Positions 1 through 8,751 of a DNA stretch of 64,000 bases are shown piece after piece (position 1 is the first letter of the stretch; each line of letters opens with the position of its first letter). A program made the position numbers and the translations under genes. The DNA comes from Rhizohabitans arisaemae. GTDB taxonomy: Bacteria > Actinomycetota > Actinomycetes > Streptosporangiales > Streptosporangiaceae. The stretch is from assembly GCF_025996515.1 (NCBI RefSeq), contig NZ_BLRH01000060.1, positions 310,001 to 374,000 of the forward strand, in the 5' to 3' direction. Below the pieces are notes generated by a model. The model did not search any database. It saw nothing but the letters and a program-made list of their open reading frames with translations, and had not been told where the DNA came from.

Positions 1-2543
1 TCCCCGACGCGGCCCGGCTGCTGGAGCTGATCGAGTTGCCCGTCCCCACCGGACGCGCCGTCGGCGAGCTGTGGCGCGACGGCGGCCGGACGACCCGGGC
101 GCCGATCGGGGTGTCCGCCGAAGGCCCGTACTCGGTGGACCTGCGGCTGGACGGCCCGCACGCCCTGATCGCCGGCACCACGGGCGCGGGCAAGTCGGAG
201 CTGCTGCAGACGCTCGTCTCCTCGCTCGCGGTCGCCAACCGCCCCGACGAGATGACCTTCGTGCTGATCGACTACAAGGGCGGGTCCGCGTTCAAGGACT
301 GCGCGCGGCTCCCGCACACCGTGGGCATGGTGAGCGACCTCGACGGCCGGCTCACCGAGCGGGCGCTGGAATCGCTCGCCGCCGAACTGCGCCGGCGGGA
401 ACGCCTCCTGCTGGAGGCCGACGCCAAGGACATCGAGGACTACCACCGCTCCCATCCCCGCAGACGCCGAGGGCGGCCCCTCCCCCGGCTGATCCTCATC
501 ATCGACGAGTTCGCGGCGCTCGTGAGCGAGCTGCCCGACTTCGTCACCGGGCTCGTCGACATCGCCAGGCGCGGGCGCTCCCTCGGCGTCCACCTCATCC
601 TGGCCACCCAGCGGCCGGCCGGGGTGGTCACGGCCGACATCCAGGCCAACACCTCGCTGCGGATCGCGCTCCGGGTCACCGACAACACGGAGTCCTCCGA
701 CGTCATCGACCGGCCGGACGCCGCGCACATCCCCCGGTCCACGCCGGGGCGCTGCTACGTACGGACCGGGATGAACGCGCCTGTGGCCGTACAGACCGCT
801 CGGATCGGCGGGCGCAGGCCCTCCGCGGACCGGCCCGTCGCCGGGCCCCGGGTCGTCCCCGTCGGCTGGTCCGAGCTCGGCCGCCCGCTCCCCGCCGCCA
901 CGGCGCCCGAGGAGGAGATGGCCGAGACCGACCTGTCCGTCCTGGTGGACGCCGTCCGCGAAGCCGCCGCACTGCTGGGAATCGGCGAACAGCCCAGCCC
1001 GTGGCTGCCGCCGCTGGCCGAGCGGATCGACCTGCCCGCCGCGGAGCCCCGCGAGGGAGAGGTGCCCCCGTTGCCGTACGGGCTCATCGACCTCCCCGCC
1101 GCCCAGACCCGCAGCCCCCTCGTCCTGGACCCGGTGCACGGCGGGCACACGATGATCGCCGGGGCCGCCCGCAGCGGGCGGACCACCGCGCTGCGGACCC
1201 TGGCCGGATCGATCGCGGCGAACGCGTCCCCCGACGACGTCCACATCCACGTGATCGACTGCGGCTCGGGGGCCATGCTCCCCCTCCTGGCGCTCCCGCA
1301 CTGCGGCGCCGTCGTCACCCGCGACCAGGTCGACCGGGTGGAACGCCTGCTCACCCGGCTCCGGGACGAGGTGGGCAGACGCCAGCAGCTCCTCGCCGAG
1401 CACGGGTACGCCTCACTCGCCGAGGCCCGGCGGGCCGGGCTTCGCCTCCCGTGGCTCGTCCTCATGCTCGACCGGTGGGAGGGGTTCGTCGCCGCATTCG
1501 AGAACTACGACTACGGACGCCTGATCGAAGCGATGCTCCAACTGCTGCGGGAGGGCGCCGCCGTCGGCCTGCGCGCCGCCGTCACCGCCGACCGGTCCGG
1601 GCTGCTCGGCCAGATCTCCACCGTCTTCGACGACCGGCTCATCCTCCGGCTCGCCGACCCGGTCGACGCCGGGCTCGCCGGGATCCCGAGCTCCAGCCTG
1701 CCGAGTCCCTGGAACCCCGGACGGGCGCTCATCCCCGGCGGCTCCGAATGCCAGATCGCCCTGCTCGACCCCGACTCCTCCGGCCCCGCCCAGGTCTCCG
1801 CGCTCCAGAGGCTCGCCCGGGAGTCCGCGCGGCGGTTCCCCACGGCGGTGCGCCCGCTCCGGGTCGACGCGCTGCCGCTGCGGCTGACCGCGCCCGAAGC
1901 CCTCGCGCTCGCCCCGGGGTTCAAGCCCCCGTCGTATCTGTGGGCGCTGCTCGGCGCGGGCGGTGACGAGCTCACGCCGTGCGGGGTCGACCTGCTCACC
2001 CAGGGCCCCGGCGCCGTCGTCGCGGGCCCGCCCAGGTCGGGCCGGTCCTCGACGCTGCTCACCGCCGCGCGGTCCCTGCTCTCCCAGGGCACCCCGGTCG
2101 CGGTGGTTGCGCCCCGCCGTACCCCGCTCCGCGACCTGCCCGGGATCCTCGGAGTCCTGGACGGCGACGCGCCGGCGGCCCGGCTGACCGACCTCCTCGC
2201 CGGGCTCGACCGCTACGTGGTGCTGGTCGACGACGCCGAACTGATCTCGGCGGACTCCCCGCTCGGCGCCGCCCTGGAGGGCGTGCTCGCCTCCGGCCGG
2301 GACGCCCCGCACGGCCTGATCCTCGCGGGGACCACGGGGGACCTGGGGCAGGCGTACCGGGGGTTCGTCGCCCAGGCCCGCAAGTCGCGGACCGGGTTGA
2401 TCCTGTCGGTGCAGAACCCGGCCGACGGGGACCTGTTCAACGTCCGCCTGCCGCGGGGCGCCACCGGAGGCCCCACCGGACGCGGCCTGCTCGTCCGGGT
2501 CGGCGCCGTCACCCCGGTCCAGGCCGCGCTCCCGGAGTCGTGA
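1..2543 (+). CDS. Type VII secretion FtsK/SpoIIIE-type ATPase (EccC-like), 5' truncated
   Basis: The frame is open from base 3, so the start lies outside the window; about 846 residues are visible. Three tandem P-loop ATPase modules can be seen. The first (about bases 150-800) has an intact Walker A, GTTGAGKSE, and a Walker B, LILIIDEFAAL, followed by the FtsK-type ATQRP motif. The second (GAARSGRTT, about base 1150) and third (GPPRSGRSS, about base 2030) have arginine in place of the Walker A lysine. In EccC proteins the first module is the catalytic motor and the others mainly bind substrate, so this fits a type VII (WXG100) secretion motor at the membrane. A WXG100 gene lies just downstream in the opposite direction. 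N-terminal membrane segments expected of EccC would be upstream and are not visible. Confidence 0.9.
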   Translation, partial: PDAARLLELIELPVPTGRAVGELWRDGGRTTRAPIGVSAEGPYSVDLRLDGPHALIAGTTGAGKSELLQTLVSSLAVANRPDEMTFVLIDYKGGSAFKDCARLPHTVGMVSDLDGRLTERALESLAAELRRRERLLLEADAKDIEDYHRSHPRRRRGRPLPRLILIIDEFAALVSELPDFVTGLVDIARRGRSLGVHLILATQRPAGVVTADIQANTSLRIALRVTDNTESSDVIDRPDAAHIPRSTPGRCYVRTGMNAPVAVQTARIGGRRPSADRPVAGPRVVPVGWSELGRPLPAATAPEEEMAETDLSVLVDAVREAAALLGIGEQPSPWLPPLAERIDLPAAEPREGEVPPLPYGLIDLPAAQTRSPLVLDPVHGGHTMIAGAARSGRTTALRTLAGSIAANASPDDVHIHVIDCGSGAMLPLLALPHCGAVVTRDQVDRVERLLTRLRDEVGRRQQLLAEHGYASLAEARRAGLRLPWLVLMLDRWEGFVAAFENYDYGRLIEAMLQLLREGAAVGLRAAVTADRSGLLGQISTVFDDRLILRLADPVDAGLAGIPSSSLPSPWNPGRALIPGGSECQIALLDPDSSGPAQVSALQRLARESARRFPTAVRPLRVDALPLRLTAPEALALAPGFKPPSYLWALLGAGGDELTPCGVDLLTQGPGAVVAGPPRSGRSSTLLTAARSLLSQGTPVAVVAPRRTPLRDLPGILGVLDGDAPAARLTDLLAGLDRYVVLVDDAELISADSPLGAALEGVLASGRDAPHGLILAGTTGDLGQAYRGFVAQARKSRTGLILSVQNPADGDLFNVRLPRGATGGPTGRGLLVRVGAVTPVQAALPES

Positions 2544-2553
2544 GACACGGCAA

Positions 2554-2584
2554 GGCCGGACGACACGGCTTGTGTCGCCCGGCC
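2554..2584. terminator. Intrinsic terminator between convergent genes
   Basis: A 13-bp stem (GGCCGGACGACAC against GTGTCGCCCGGCC, one mismatch) with a 5-base loop lies between the FtsK-like gene and the convergent WXG100 gene. There is no T-run, as usual in high-GC actinobacteria. It could serve both directions. Confidence 0.7.
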
Positions 2585-2595
2585 CGTCACGCCTG

Positions 2596-2868
2596 CTATC
2601 GCGTGGACGCGTCGATGTCCCCCCGGGAAGCGCTCACGAACCGCGCCGCCTCGTCGATCTCCTCCGACATCCGCTGGAACGCGGTGCGGTAGTTCTGCCA
2701 GGAGTCTCTGAAGCGGTTCGCGCGATCCCCCTTCCACGCGACACCGATCTTCGCCGCCTCACGGTCGAGAGCGGCCATCACCTGCCTGATCTGGTCCGCC
2801 TGCTGCTTGAACTGCGCGGACATGTTTTGCATCTCCGCGAGGTCGCCGCCGACAAAACCATCCGCCAT
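2596..2868 (-). CDS. WXG100 family protein (ESAT-6-like)
   Basis: A 90-residue helical protein with the family's central W-x-G turn (WKG at about residues 45-47) between two predicted helices, and typical length. WXG100 proteins are secreted as dimers by type VII systems, which fits the neighbouring EccC-like ATPase. The ATG is preceded by a good ribosome site (AAGGAG, 6-7 bases upstream). A canonical C-terminal YxxxD/E export signal is not obvious, so it may be exported with a partner or act as a partner itself. It is transcribed towards the ATPase gene and so is not in the same operon. Confidence 0.88.
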   Translation of the reverse strand: MADGFVGGDLAEMQNMSAQFKQQADQIRQVMAALDREAAKIGVAWKGDRANRFRDSWQNYRTAFQRMSEEIDEAARFVSASRGDIDASTR

Positions 2869-3308
2869 GGCGGTCTCCTTCTCTCGGTCTCGATGGGCAC
2901 TCGGCCCACACCATAACGTGAATCCACGCAGGCAAACAGGAATCCATAACCATCGCCTGCATTAACCGTGAAATTCATTCGAGCTCTGCAGAAGATTTCA
3001 AGCGCCATATCCGGCGGATAAAGTGCGGTCATGAGACGCGGTCAATCCCCGCAATCCGCCAATCGGCCGGTCCCGGCGCGTCAGGCGTCGAGTACCGAAG
3101 GGGATCCGATCCGTGATCGTATTTCGCCGGCCGAAAACACCGGCGGACCGGCGTGCGCCCGGCCGGAAACCGTGGTCCGGGCACGCCGGACGGGCGGCCC
3201 CGGGAATCGGAGGGCGCCCAAGTTCCGCCGAAGGGGGCGGCCTAAACTCCTCACAGACCGCGTCGGGCAACCACCGCGGTCGACGGCACCAGGGAGGATG
3301 AGGTACTC
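2869..3308. other. 440-base intergenic region, divergent promoters
   Basis: This separates the WXG100 gene (minus) from the carboxylase gene (plus). The left part (2900-3010) is clearly AT-richer than the window and probably holds the WXG100 promoter; TATGGT at 2910-2915 on the minus strand is a possible -10. A possible -10, TAAACT, lies at 3243-3248 for the carboxylase gene. Short open frames here have no ribosome site and no recognisable protein content. Confidence 0.4.
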
Positions 3309-5063
3309 GTGCAGAAGGTCCTGATCGCCAACCGTGGTGAGATCGCCGTACGGATCGCCCGCGCCTGTCGGGACGCCGGCCTGCTCGGTGTCGCCGTCTA
3401 CGCGGATCAAGACCTCGACGCCCTCCACGTCCGTGTCGCCGACGAGGCGTACGCGCTGGTCGGGCAGACGCCGGCGGAAACCTATCTCGACGTCGACAAA
3501 CTGCTGAAGATCGCGCAGACGAGCGGGGCCGACGCGGTGCACCCCGGGTACGGCTTCCTGGCGGAGAACGCGGACTTCGCCCGCGCGGTCCTGGACGCGG
3601 GCCTGATCTGGATCGGTCCTCCCCCCGAGGCGATCGACGCGCTGGGGGACAAGGTCCAGGCACGGCACATCGCCCAGCGGGTCGGCGCGCCGCTCGTCCC
3701 CGGCACCCCCGACCCCGTCTCGGGCGTGGCGGAGGTCGTGGCCTTCGCCCGGGAGCACGGCCTGCCCATCGCGATCAAGGCGGCGTACGGCGGCGGCGGG
3801 CGCGGTATGAAGGTCGCCCGCGACCTGGCCGAGATCCCCGACCTGTACGAGTCGGCGGTGCGCGAGGCGGTGGCGGCCTTCGGCCGGGGTGAGTGCTTCG
3901 TCGAGCGCTACCTCGACCGTCCGCGCCACGTGGAGACCCAATGCCTGGCCGACACCCACGGCAACGTCGTGGTGGTCAGCACCCGGGACTGCTCGCTGCA
4001 GCGCCGGCACCAGAAGCTGGTGGAGGAGGCCCCGGCGCCGTTCCTCACCGGCGAGCAGCTCGCCCTGCTCACCTCCAGTTCCAAGGCGATCCTGCGGGAG
4101 GCCGGGTACGTGGGCGCCGGGACCTGCGAGTTCCTGGTCGGCCAGGACGGGGTGATCTCCTTCCTGGAGGTCAACACCCGGCTCCAGGTGGAGCACCCGG
4201 TCACCGAGGAGGTCTCCGGCATCGACCTGGTACGGGAGATGTTCCGCATCGCCGAGGGCGAGCCGCTGGGCTACGACGACCCGCCGCTGCGCGGCCACTC
4301 CGTCGAGTTCCGGATCAACGCCGAGGACCCGGGGCTCGACTTCATGCCCGCCCCGGGGACGCTCTCGGCCTGGCGGCCGCCGTCGGGGCCGGGGGTGCGG
4401 CTGGACTCGGGTTACGAGACGGGCATGACCGTGCCCCAGTCGTTCGACTCCCTGATCGCCAAACTGATCGTCACCGGGCGCACCCGGGACGAGGCGCTGC
4501 GCCGGGCGCGCCGGGCCCTCGCCGAGTTCGAGGTCGAAGGCATGCCGACGGTGATTCCGTTCCACCGGGCGGTGCTGGAGGACCCCGCGTTCACCGGCGA
4601 GCCGTTCACCGTCCACACCCGGTGGATCGAGACCGAGTTCGACAACCGGATTCCCCCCTTCGCCGGTGTCGCCGCCGAAACGGCCCCGCCGGCCGAGCGG
4701 GAGCGGGTCGTCGTCGAGGTCGGCGGGAAGCGGCTGGAGGTCGTGCTCCCCGCCGGGCTGGGGACCGCGGGGGCCGGCCGGGGCGGAGTCGCCGCCGCCG
4801 CGCCCAAGCGGGGTGCGAAGAAGGACCAGGCGAGTGCCCTGGGCGGAGACGCCCTGGTCACCCCGATGCAGGGCACCATCGTCAAGGTCGTCGCGGAGGA
4901 CGGGACGACGGTCGCGCCCGGCGACACGGTCGTCGTCCTGGAAGCCATGAAGATGGAGCAGCGGCTCGCCGCCCACAAAGCCGGCACCGTCCGCAACCTG
5001 ACCGTCCAGGTCGGGCAGATCGTCTCCGGTGGGACCGCCATCTGCGAGATCAAGGACGTCTGA
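3309..5063 (+). CDS. Biotin-dependent acyl-CoA carboxylase alpha subunit (biotin carboxylase + BCCP)
   Basis: A 584-residue protein with an N-terminal biotin carboxylase (residues 1 to about 450) and a C-terminal biotin carboxyl carrier domain (about 510-584). The ATP-grasp glycine-rich loop AYGGGGRGM is at 159-167, and the biotin attachment motif EAMKMEQ has its target lysine at 548. It carboxylates its own biotin with bicarbonate and ATP, then passes CO2 to a separate beta carboxyltransferase to make malonyl- or methylmalonyl-CoA. Length and architecture match the actinobacterial AccA/AccA2/AccA3 type. No beta subunit lies in the window, so the substrate is not settled. The GTG start has GGGAGG about 11-16 bases upstream. 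A methylmalonyl-CoA-type mutase is encoded about 26 kb away. Confidence 0.95.
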   Translation: MQKVLIANRGEIAVRIARACRDAGLLGVAVYADQDLDALHVRVADEAYALVGQTPAETYLDVDKLLKIAQTSGADAVHPGYGFLAENADFARAVLDAGLIWIGPPPEAIDALGDKVQARHIAQRVGAPLVPGTPDPVSGVAEVVAFAREHGLPIAIKAAYGGGGRGMKVARDLAEIPDLYESAVREAVAAFGRGECFVERYLDRPRHVETQCLADTHGNVVVVSTRDCSLQRRHQKLVEEAPAPFLTGEQLALLTSSSKAILREAGYVGAGTCEFLVGQDGVISFLEVNTRLQVEHPVTEEVSGIDLVREMFRIAEGEPLGYDDPPLRGHSVEFRINAEDPGLDFMPAPGTLSAWRPPSGPGVRLDSGYETGMTVPQSFDSLIAKLIVTGRTRDEALRRARRALAEFEVEGMPTVIPFHRAVLEDPAFTGEPFTVHTRWIETEFDNRIPPFAGVAAETAPPAERERVVVEVGGKRLEVVLPAGLGTAGAGRGGVAAAAPKRGAKKDQASALGGDALVTPMQGTIVKVVAEDGTTVAPGDTVVVLEAMKMEQRLAAHKAGTVRNLTVQVGQIVSGGTAICEIKDV

Positions 5064-5176
5064 GGACACGGTCAAGCCCCGTCGTGACGAGCGCCACACC
5101 GGCGGGGCGCATAGGCTCCTAAGGGCGGGCCCGCGAGCGCGAGCCCGGTGCCGGAGGGGGAAGACCGGTGGATGAC

Positions 5177-5212
5177 CAGGGAATACTTTCCCTGTGACGG
5201 GAACGTTTCCGT
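5177..5212. promoter_or_regulatory. Two adjacent dyads / ECF-sigma-like promoter before the TPM gene
   Basis: Perfect dyad CAGGGAA-N4-TTCCCTG (5177-5194) is followed three bases later by ACGGGAAC/GTTTCCGT (5197-5212, one mismatch). Both contain a GGGAA/TTCC core. The second GGGAAC (5199-5204) is followed after 17 bases by CGTCTC (5222-5227), resembling ECF-type -35/-10 elements. Either an ECF promoter or a repressor site is possible. Confidence 0.4.
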
Positions 5213-5250
5213 AACGCCGTTCGTCTCCAAGGGCGAAGGAGGCTTTTGAC

Positions 5251-6591
5251 GTGAGTGAAATCCGCCGTGTCCGACGCGTCACCGGGCGGATCGCCGCCCT
5301 TTCCACCGGACTCGTCGCCGTGTTCCTGATGGCGCTCATGGTGGCGCCCGCCGCCCACGCCGCGGTACCCAACCCCGAGACGATCCTTTCGGCCTGGAAG
5401 AGCGACCCGCTCTACGTCGAGTCCGGCTCCGCGCTGAGCTCGTCCCAGGCGAACGAAATCCGAAGCTCCCTGCGGGACTCCAAGTACCCGATCTACGTCG
5501 CCGCGCTCCCCGACAACACGGTGACCGGCGCGAACGCGGAGAATTTCCTCCGCACGCTCGGCCTGGGGATGCGCGACCAGGGAAAGACCAAGTTCGCGGT
5601 CGCCGTACTGGACGGCAACACCCTGTTCGCCAGCTCCAGCAGCCTGCGCCCCGGTGAGGCCGGCCGCCTGGCCCGCCAGGCCACCAGCGCCAACTCCGAC
5701 GTGGTCGCCGGGATGAAGGACTTCGTCGACATGGTGAACGTCCGCGCCGAAGGCGGCCGGGTCAGCACCGGGACCGGCTCGTCCTCCTCCGGCTCCGGAG
5801 TCGGCGCCCTGGTCAGCCTGCTGGTCATCGGACTCGTCGGCGGGCTCGGCTTCTTCGCCTACTCCCGCAAGAAGCGCAAGGACACCGAGCGGCGCGAGGC
5901 CCGGGAACTCGCCGCGGTGAAGCAGACGGTCGACGAGGACGTCACCAAGCTGGGCGAGGAGATCACCGCCCTCGACCTCGACGTGAAGATGCTGGAGAAC
6001 CGGCACGAGACCCTGGACGACTGGCAGAAGGCGCTCGACTCCTACGAGCGGGCCAAGTCCGAGCTCGTCAAGGTCAAGCGCCCCGACGAGTTCCGCGGCG
6101 TCACCGGCGCGCTGGAGGAGGGCCGATACGCCCTCGCCTGCGTGAAGGCCCGCGTCAACCGGGAGCCGCTGCCCGAGCGGCGGGTCCCCTGCTTCTTCAA
6201 CCCGCAGCACGGCCCGTCCGTGCGCGACGTCCGCTGGGCCCCGCCCGGCGGCACCCCGCGCGACGTGCCCGCCTGTGCGGCCGACTCGGTCGCCATCGAG
6301 CAGGGCTACGACCCGCAGATGCGCGAGGTCATGGTCGACGGCAAGCGGGTGCCGTACTGGAACGCCGGTCCGGCCTACCAGCCCTACGCCTACGGCTACT
6401 ACGGCGGCGCCGGCGACCTCATGAGCATGATGCTCGTCGGCACGCTCCTCGGCAGCGCCATGTCGGGCGGCTGGGGCTACGGAGGCTACGGCGGCGGTGA
6501 CGCCGGTGGCGGAGGAGACCTCGGCGGCGGAGGCGGCGACTTCGGCGGAGGGGACTTCGGCGGAGGCTTCGACTTCGGCGGCGACTTCTAA
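5251..6591 (+). CDS. Secreted/membrane TPM-domain protein with cytoplasmic helical domain and Gly-rich tail
   Basis: A 446-residue protein. Residues 1-37 form a signal peptide ending AHA. Residues about 40-165 match the TPM fold (TPM_phosphatase family) placed outside the cell. A transmembrane helix spans 184-204, followed by RKKRK and a helical domain (208-303). There is a Cys-containing segment (314-342), then a tail (about 405-446) of GGG, GGD and DFGG repeats. The helical domain (KLGEEITALDLDV ... EEGRYALACVKAR) resembles the cytoplasmic domain of the pentapeptide protein two genes on (QLGEEIDTLDFDV ... QHARYALERV). The GTG start follows AAGGAGG. The function is unknown; TPM proteins elsewhere act in photosystem repair or have acid phosphatase activity, which does not transfer directly here. 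Confidence 0.8.
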   Translation: MSEIRRVRRVTGRIAALSTGLVAVFLMALMVAPAAHAAVPNPETILSAWKSDPLYVESGSALSSSQANEIRSSLRDSKYPIYVAALPDNTVTGANAENFLRTLGLGMRDQGKTKFAVAVLDGNTLFASSSSLRPGEAGRLARQATSANSDVVAGMKDFVDMVNVRAEGGRVSTGTGSSSSGSGVGALVSLLVIGLVGGLGFFAYSRKKRKDTERREARELAAVKQTVDEDVTKLGEEITALDLDVKMLENRHETLDDWQKALDSYERAKSELVKVKRPDEFRGVTGALEEGRYALACVKARVNREPLPERRVPCFFNPQHGPSVRDVRWAPPGGTPRDVPACAADSVAIEQGYDPQMREVMVDGKRVPYWNAGPAYQPYAYGYYGGAGDLMSMMLVGTLLGSAMSGGWGYGGYGGGDAGGGGDLGGGGGDFGGGDFGGGFDFGGDF

Positions 6592-6606
6592 GTCACGACA
6601 AGCGCC

Positions 6607-6644
6607 GTACGGCCCTCAGGCGGTTTCGCGCCTGAGGGCCGTAC
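6607..6644 (+). terminator. Intrinsic terminator after the TPM gene
   Basis: A perfect 15-bp stem (GTACGGCCCTCAGGC and its complement) with an 8-base loop begins 15 bases after the TPM stop codon. It separates this gene from the DivIVA-like gene. Confidence 0.85.
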
Positions 6645-6747
6645 CCGTTTCCGGCCCGGGATCGACACCCCATCAAACCGCCAAGAAGCCGTTCCGTCTG
6701 GGTATTGCCGACCGAGGCCCGTCCCCGGCGCCGTTAGGTTGCCGGAC

Positions 6748-7563
6748 ATGGCCGAACCAGAACCGCCCCTGACGCCGGAGAGCGATGCCCCGGCCTTCGA
6801 AGTCCAGCTCCGCGGCTACAGCCGCCCACAGGTCGACGAGTACATCATCCGGACGACGCGGGAGATATGCACGCTGAAAGAGCGGCTCTCCACGGCGCTC
6901 CAGGCCACCGAGGCGATGCAGAACCGGCTGAACGCGGCCCGCACCGCCGGCAGATCCCCCCACGAGCAGCTCAGCAAGCGCTTGTCGGAAATCTGGAACC
7001 TCGCCGAGGAGGAGGCCAGGCAGCGCAAGGCCGACACGGCCGAGGAGGTGGAGCGGCTGCTGGCCGGCGCCCGCAAGCAGTCCGACCACATGCTCAGCGC
7101 CGCCCAGGAGCAGGCGGAGGAGGTGGTTGAGCGAGCGCGGCTGGAATCCGAGCAGGTCAACTCCGTCTCACGGGAGCAGGCGGAACAGATTCTGACCAGC
7201 GCTCGGGGAATCGCCGACCGGATCCTCGCGGAGGCCGAGCACCGTGCGAAAGTGATCAATGACGACGCGACCAGGCGCCTGGAGCAGCTCACCGAGATGC
7301 ACGCCGAGGCGACCCGGCGACTCTGCTCGGTCCGGGACTCCCTGATCGACCTGATGCGCCGGGACGGGGCCACCGGCACCCTCTCCGAGATGGTGGCACG
7401 GCTGCTGACCGACGGGATCATCCCCGACCTCGATCCGGACGACGCCGCGCCCCGCGTCGGACCGGCGCCCGCGCAGCTCCGGGTCGCCCCCGGCGGACGC
7501 CCCCCGTACGGCGCACCCGCCCGCTACGCGCTCACCGCGACCGCGGGCTCCGACGACGAGTGA
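6748..7563 (+). CDS. DivIVA-domain coiled-coil protein
   Basis: A 271-residue protein. Residues about 15-45 match the DivIVA/Wag31 N-terminal module (FEVQLRGYSRPQVDEYI). A long Ala/Glu/Arg-rich coiled coil follows to about residue 205, then a Pro/Ala-rich tail. DivIVA proteins bind curved membrane and organise polar growth and septation in actinobacteria. This one is not the canonical wag31, which normally sits beside the ftsZ cluster, so it is a paralogue. I chose the ATG at 6748 over a TTG at 6739 because TAGGTT (6735-6740) lies 7 bases before it, as expected for a leaderless mRNA. It lies between two membrane proteins that share a cytoplasmic domain and could be their partner. Confidence 0.85.
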   Translation: MAEPEPPLTPESDAPAFEVQLRGYSRPQVDEYIIRTTREICTLKERLSTALQATEAMQNRLNAARTAGRSPHEQLSKRLSEIWNLAEEEARQRKADTAEEVERLLAGARKQSDHMLSAAQEQAEEVVERARLESEQVNSVSREQAEQILTSARGIADRILAEAEHRAKVINDDATRRLEQLTEMHAEATRRLCSVRDSLIDLMRRDGATGTLSEMVARLLTDGIIPDLDPDDAAPRVGPAPAQLRVAPGGRPPYGAPARYALTATAGSDDE

Positions 7564-7583
7564 CGGACGGGTGGGGTGGGATC

Positions 7584-7599
7584 GGTGAGACTTCTCACC
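7584..7599. promoter_or_regulatory. Perfect 16-bp dyad before the pentapeptide gene
   Basis: GGTGAGA-CT-TCTCACC lies 20 bases after the DivIVA-like stop codon and 63 bases before the next ATG. It is either a short terminator or an operator; the tight loop and short stem favour a protein-binding site. Confidence 0.35.
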
Positions 7600-7662
7600 C
7601 CAAGCCGGTCATTCCCCGAAAACCCTTGCGTGCGCCCAGGTGGCAACCGAGAAGATTCAGTC

Positions 7663-8751
7663 ATGCGTCTCCGGTCGGCCCTCATGCTGAGCATCGTCAC
7701 CGCGATCTCGGCGATCCCCCTCTGGCTCGCCCCCGCCCAGGCGGCGTGCAAATCCGGCAGCGGACCCGACTACCGTGGCCGCAACCTCACCCGGGTGGAG
7801 AACCTCCCACGGGACCTGAGCTGCGCGAACTTCACGGGAGCGAAACTCGACGGGGTCGACCTCAGCCAGTACCGCCTGGAGCGGGCCGTGTTCAAGGACG
7901 CCTCGCTCAAAGAGGTCGAGATGGGTCAGGCCCAGCTCAACTACGCCGACTTCCGGGGTGCCGACCTCAGTGACGCCGACCTCCTCCAAGCCAAGCTGGA
8001 GCACGCCGACCTGAGCGGGGCCGACCTGACCCGCGCCACGGTCACCCAGGCCGAACTCGACGACGCCAAGCTGGTCGGCGCCACCCTGCACGACGCCGAA
8101 CTCGGCCAGGTCGACGCCCGCCGGGCCGACTTCACCCGGGCGACCCTCACCCGGACCGATCTGAGCCAGGGCACCCTGCTCAACGCCGTCTTCACCGATG
8201 CGAACCTGACCGGGGCCGACCTCACCCAGGCGAAGCTGAAGGGGGCGGGGTTCACCGGCGCCGACCTCACCGGGGCGAGCCTCATCCAGGCCCAGGACGC
8301 CGACTTCACCGGGAGCAAGGGAGTGGACGGGGAGGAGCCGCCCGTCCCCGACGAGCCCGAGCCTGACCCGGAGGACACCGGAAAGCCGGTCGCGGCCGAA
8401 GAGTCCGCGGTGGGGCGCAAGGAGCGGCCGACCGGGGTCCTGCTGGTGATCGTGGCGGCGGCCGTACTCGGGGTGGTCCTGCTCACCTGGGCGGGGTACC
8501 GGCGCCGGCGCTCGGTCGCCGACCGCAAACGGCAGCTGGTCGCGGCCGACCTCGTCCAGCTGGGCGAAGAGATCGACACCCTCGATTTCGACGTGCGGTT
8601 CCGGTTCGGTGACGACGAGGACTACCGGTACGCCGTGGACGCCTACACCGCCGCCAGGAGCGCCATGGACTCAGGGGACCTCGCCGTGGCCGCGGAAGCC
8701 GTACAGCACGCCCGGTACGCGCTGGAAAGGGTGCGGTTCAAATCGTCGTGA
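7663..8751 (+). CDS. Pentapeptide-repeat membrane protein
   Basis: A 362-residue protein. Residues 1-28 form a signal peptide (ending AQA-A). Residues about 52-218 are tandem A(D/N)LxxA pentapeptide repeats forming a right-handed beta helix outside the cell. An acidic Pro/Glu linker follows (222-250), then a transmembrane helix (258-279), RRRR, and an 83-residue cytoplasmic domain resembling that of the TPM protein upstream. An upstream in-frame start at 7576 would bury the signal peptide, so I use ATG 7663. Outward-facing pentapeptide helices anchored this way have no defined role that I can name. The gene overlaps the convergent flavoprotein gene by 14 bases. Confidence 0.85.
   Translation: MRLRSALMLSIVTAISAIPLWLAPAQAACKSGSGPDYRGRNLTRVENLPRDLSCANFTGAKLDGVDLSQYRLERAVFKDASLKEVEMGQAQLNYADFRGADLSDADLLQAKLEHADLSGADLTRATVTQAELDDAKLVGATLHDAELGQVDARRADFTRATLTRTDLSQGTLLNAVFTDANLTGADLTQAKLKGAGFTGADLTGASLIQAQDADFTGSKGVDGEEPPVPDEPEPDPEDTGKPVAAEESAVGRKERPTGVLLVIVAAAVLGVVLLTWAGYRRRRSVADRKRQLVAADLVQLGEEIDTLDFDVRFRFGDDEDYRYAVDAYTAARSAMDSGDLAVAAEAVQHARYALERVRFKSS

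Noticed and set aside
3031-3324. 97-codon plus-strand open frame before the carboxylase
   Set aside because: Its end overlaps the carboxylase start and ribosome site, and the sequence is Arg/Pro-rich without family features.
3081-5372. 763-codon minus-strand open frame opposite the carboxylase gene
   Set aside because: An antisense shadow of a clear biotin carboxylase gene with low-complexity Arg/Gly/Asp content.
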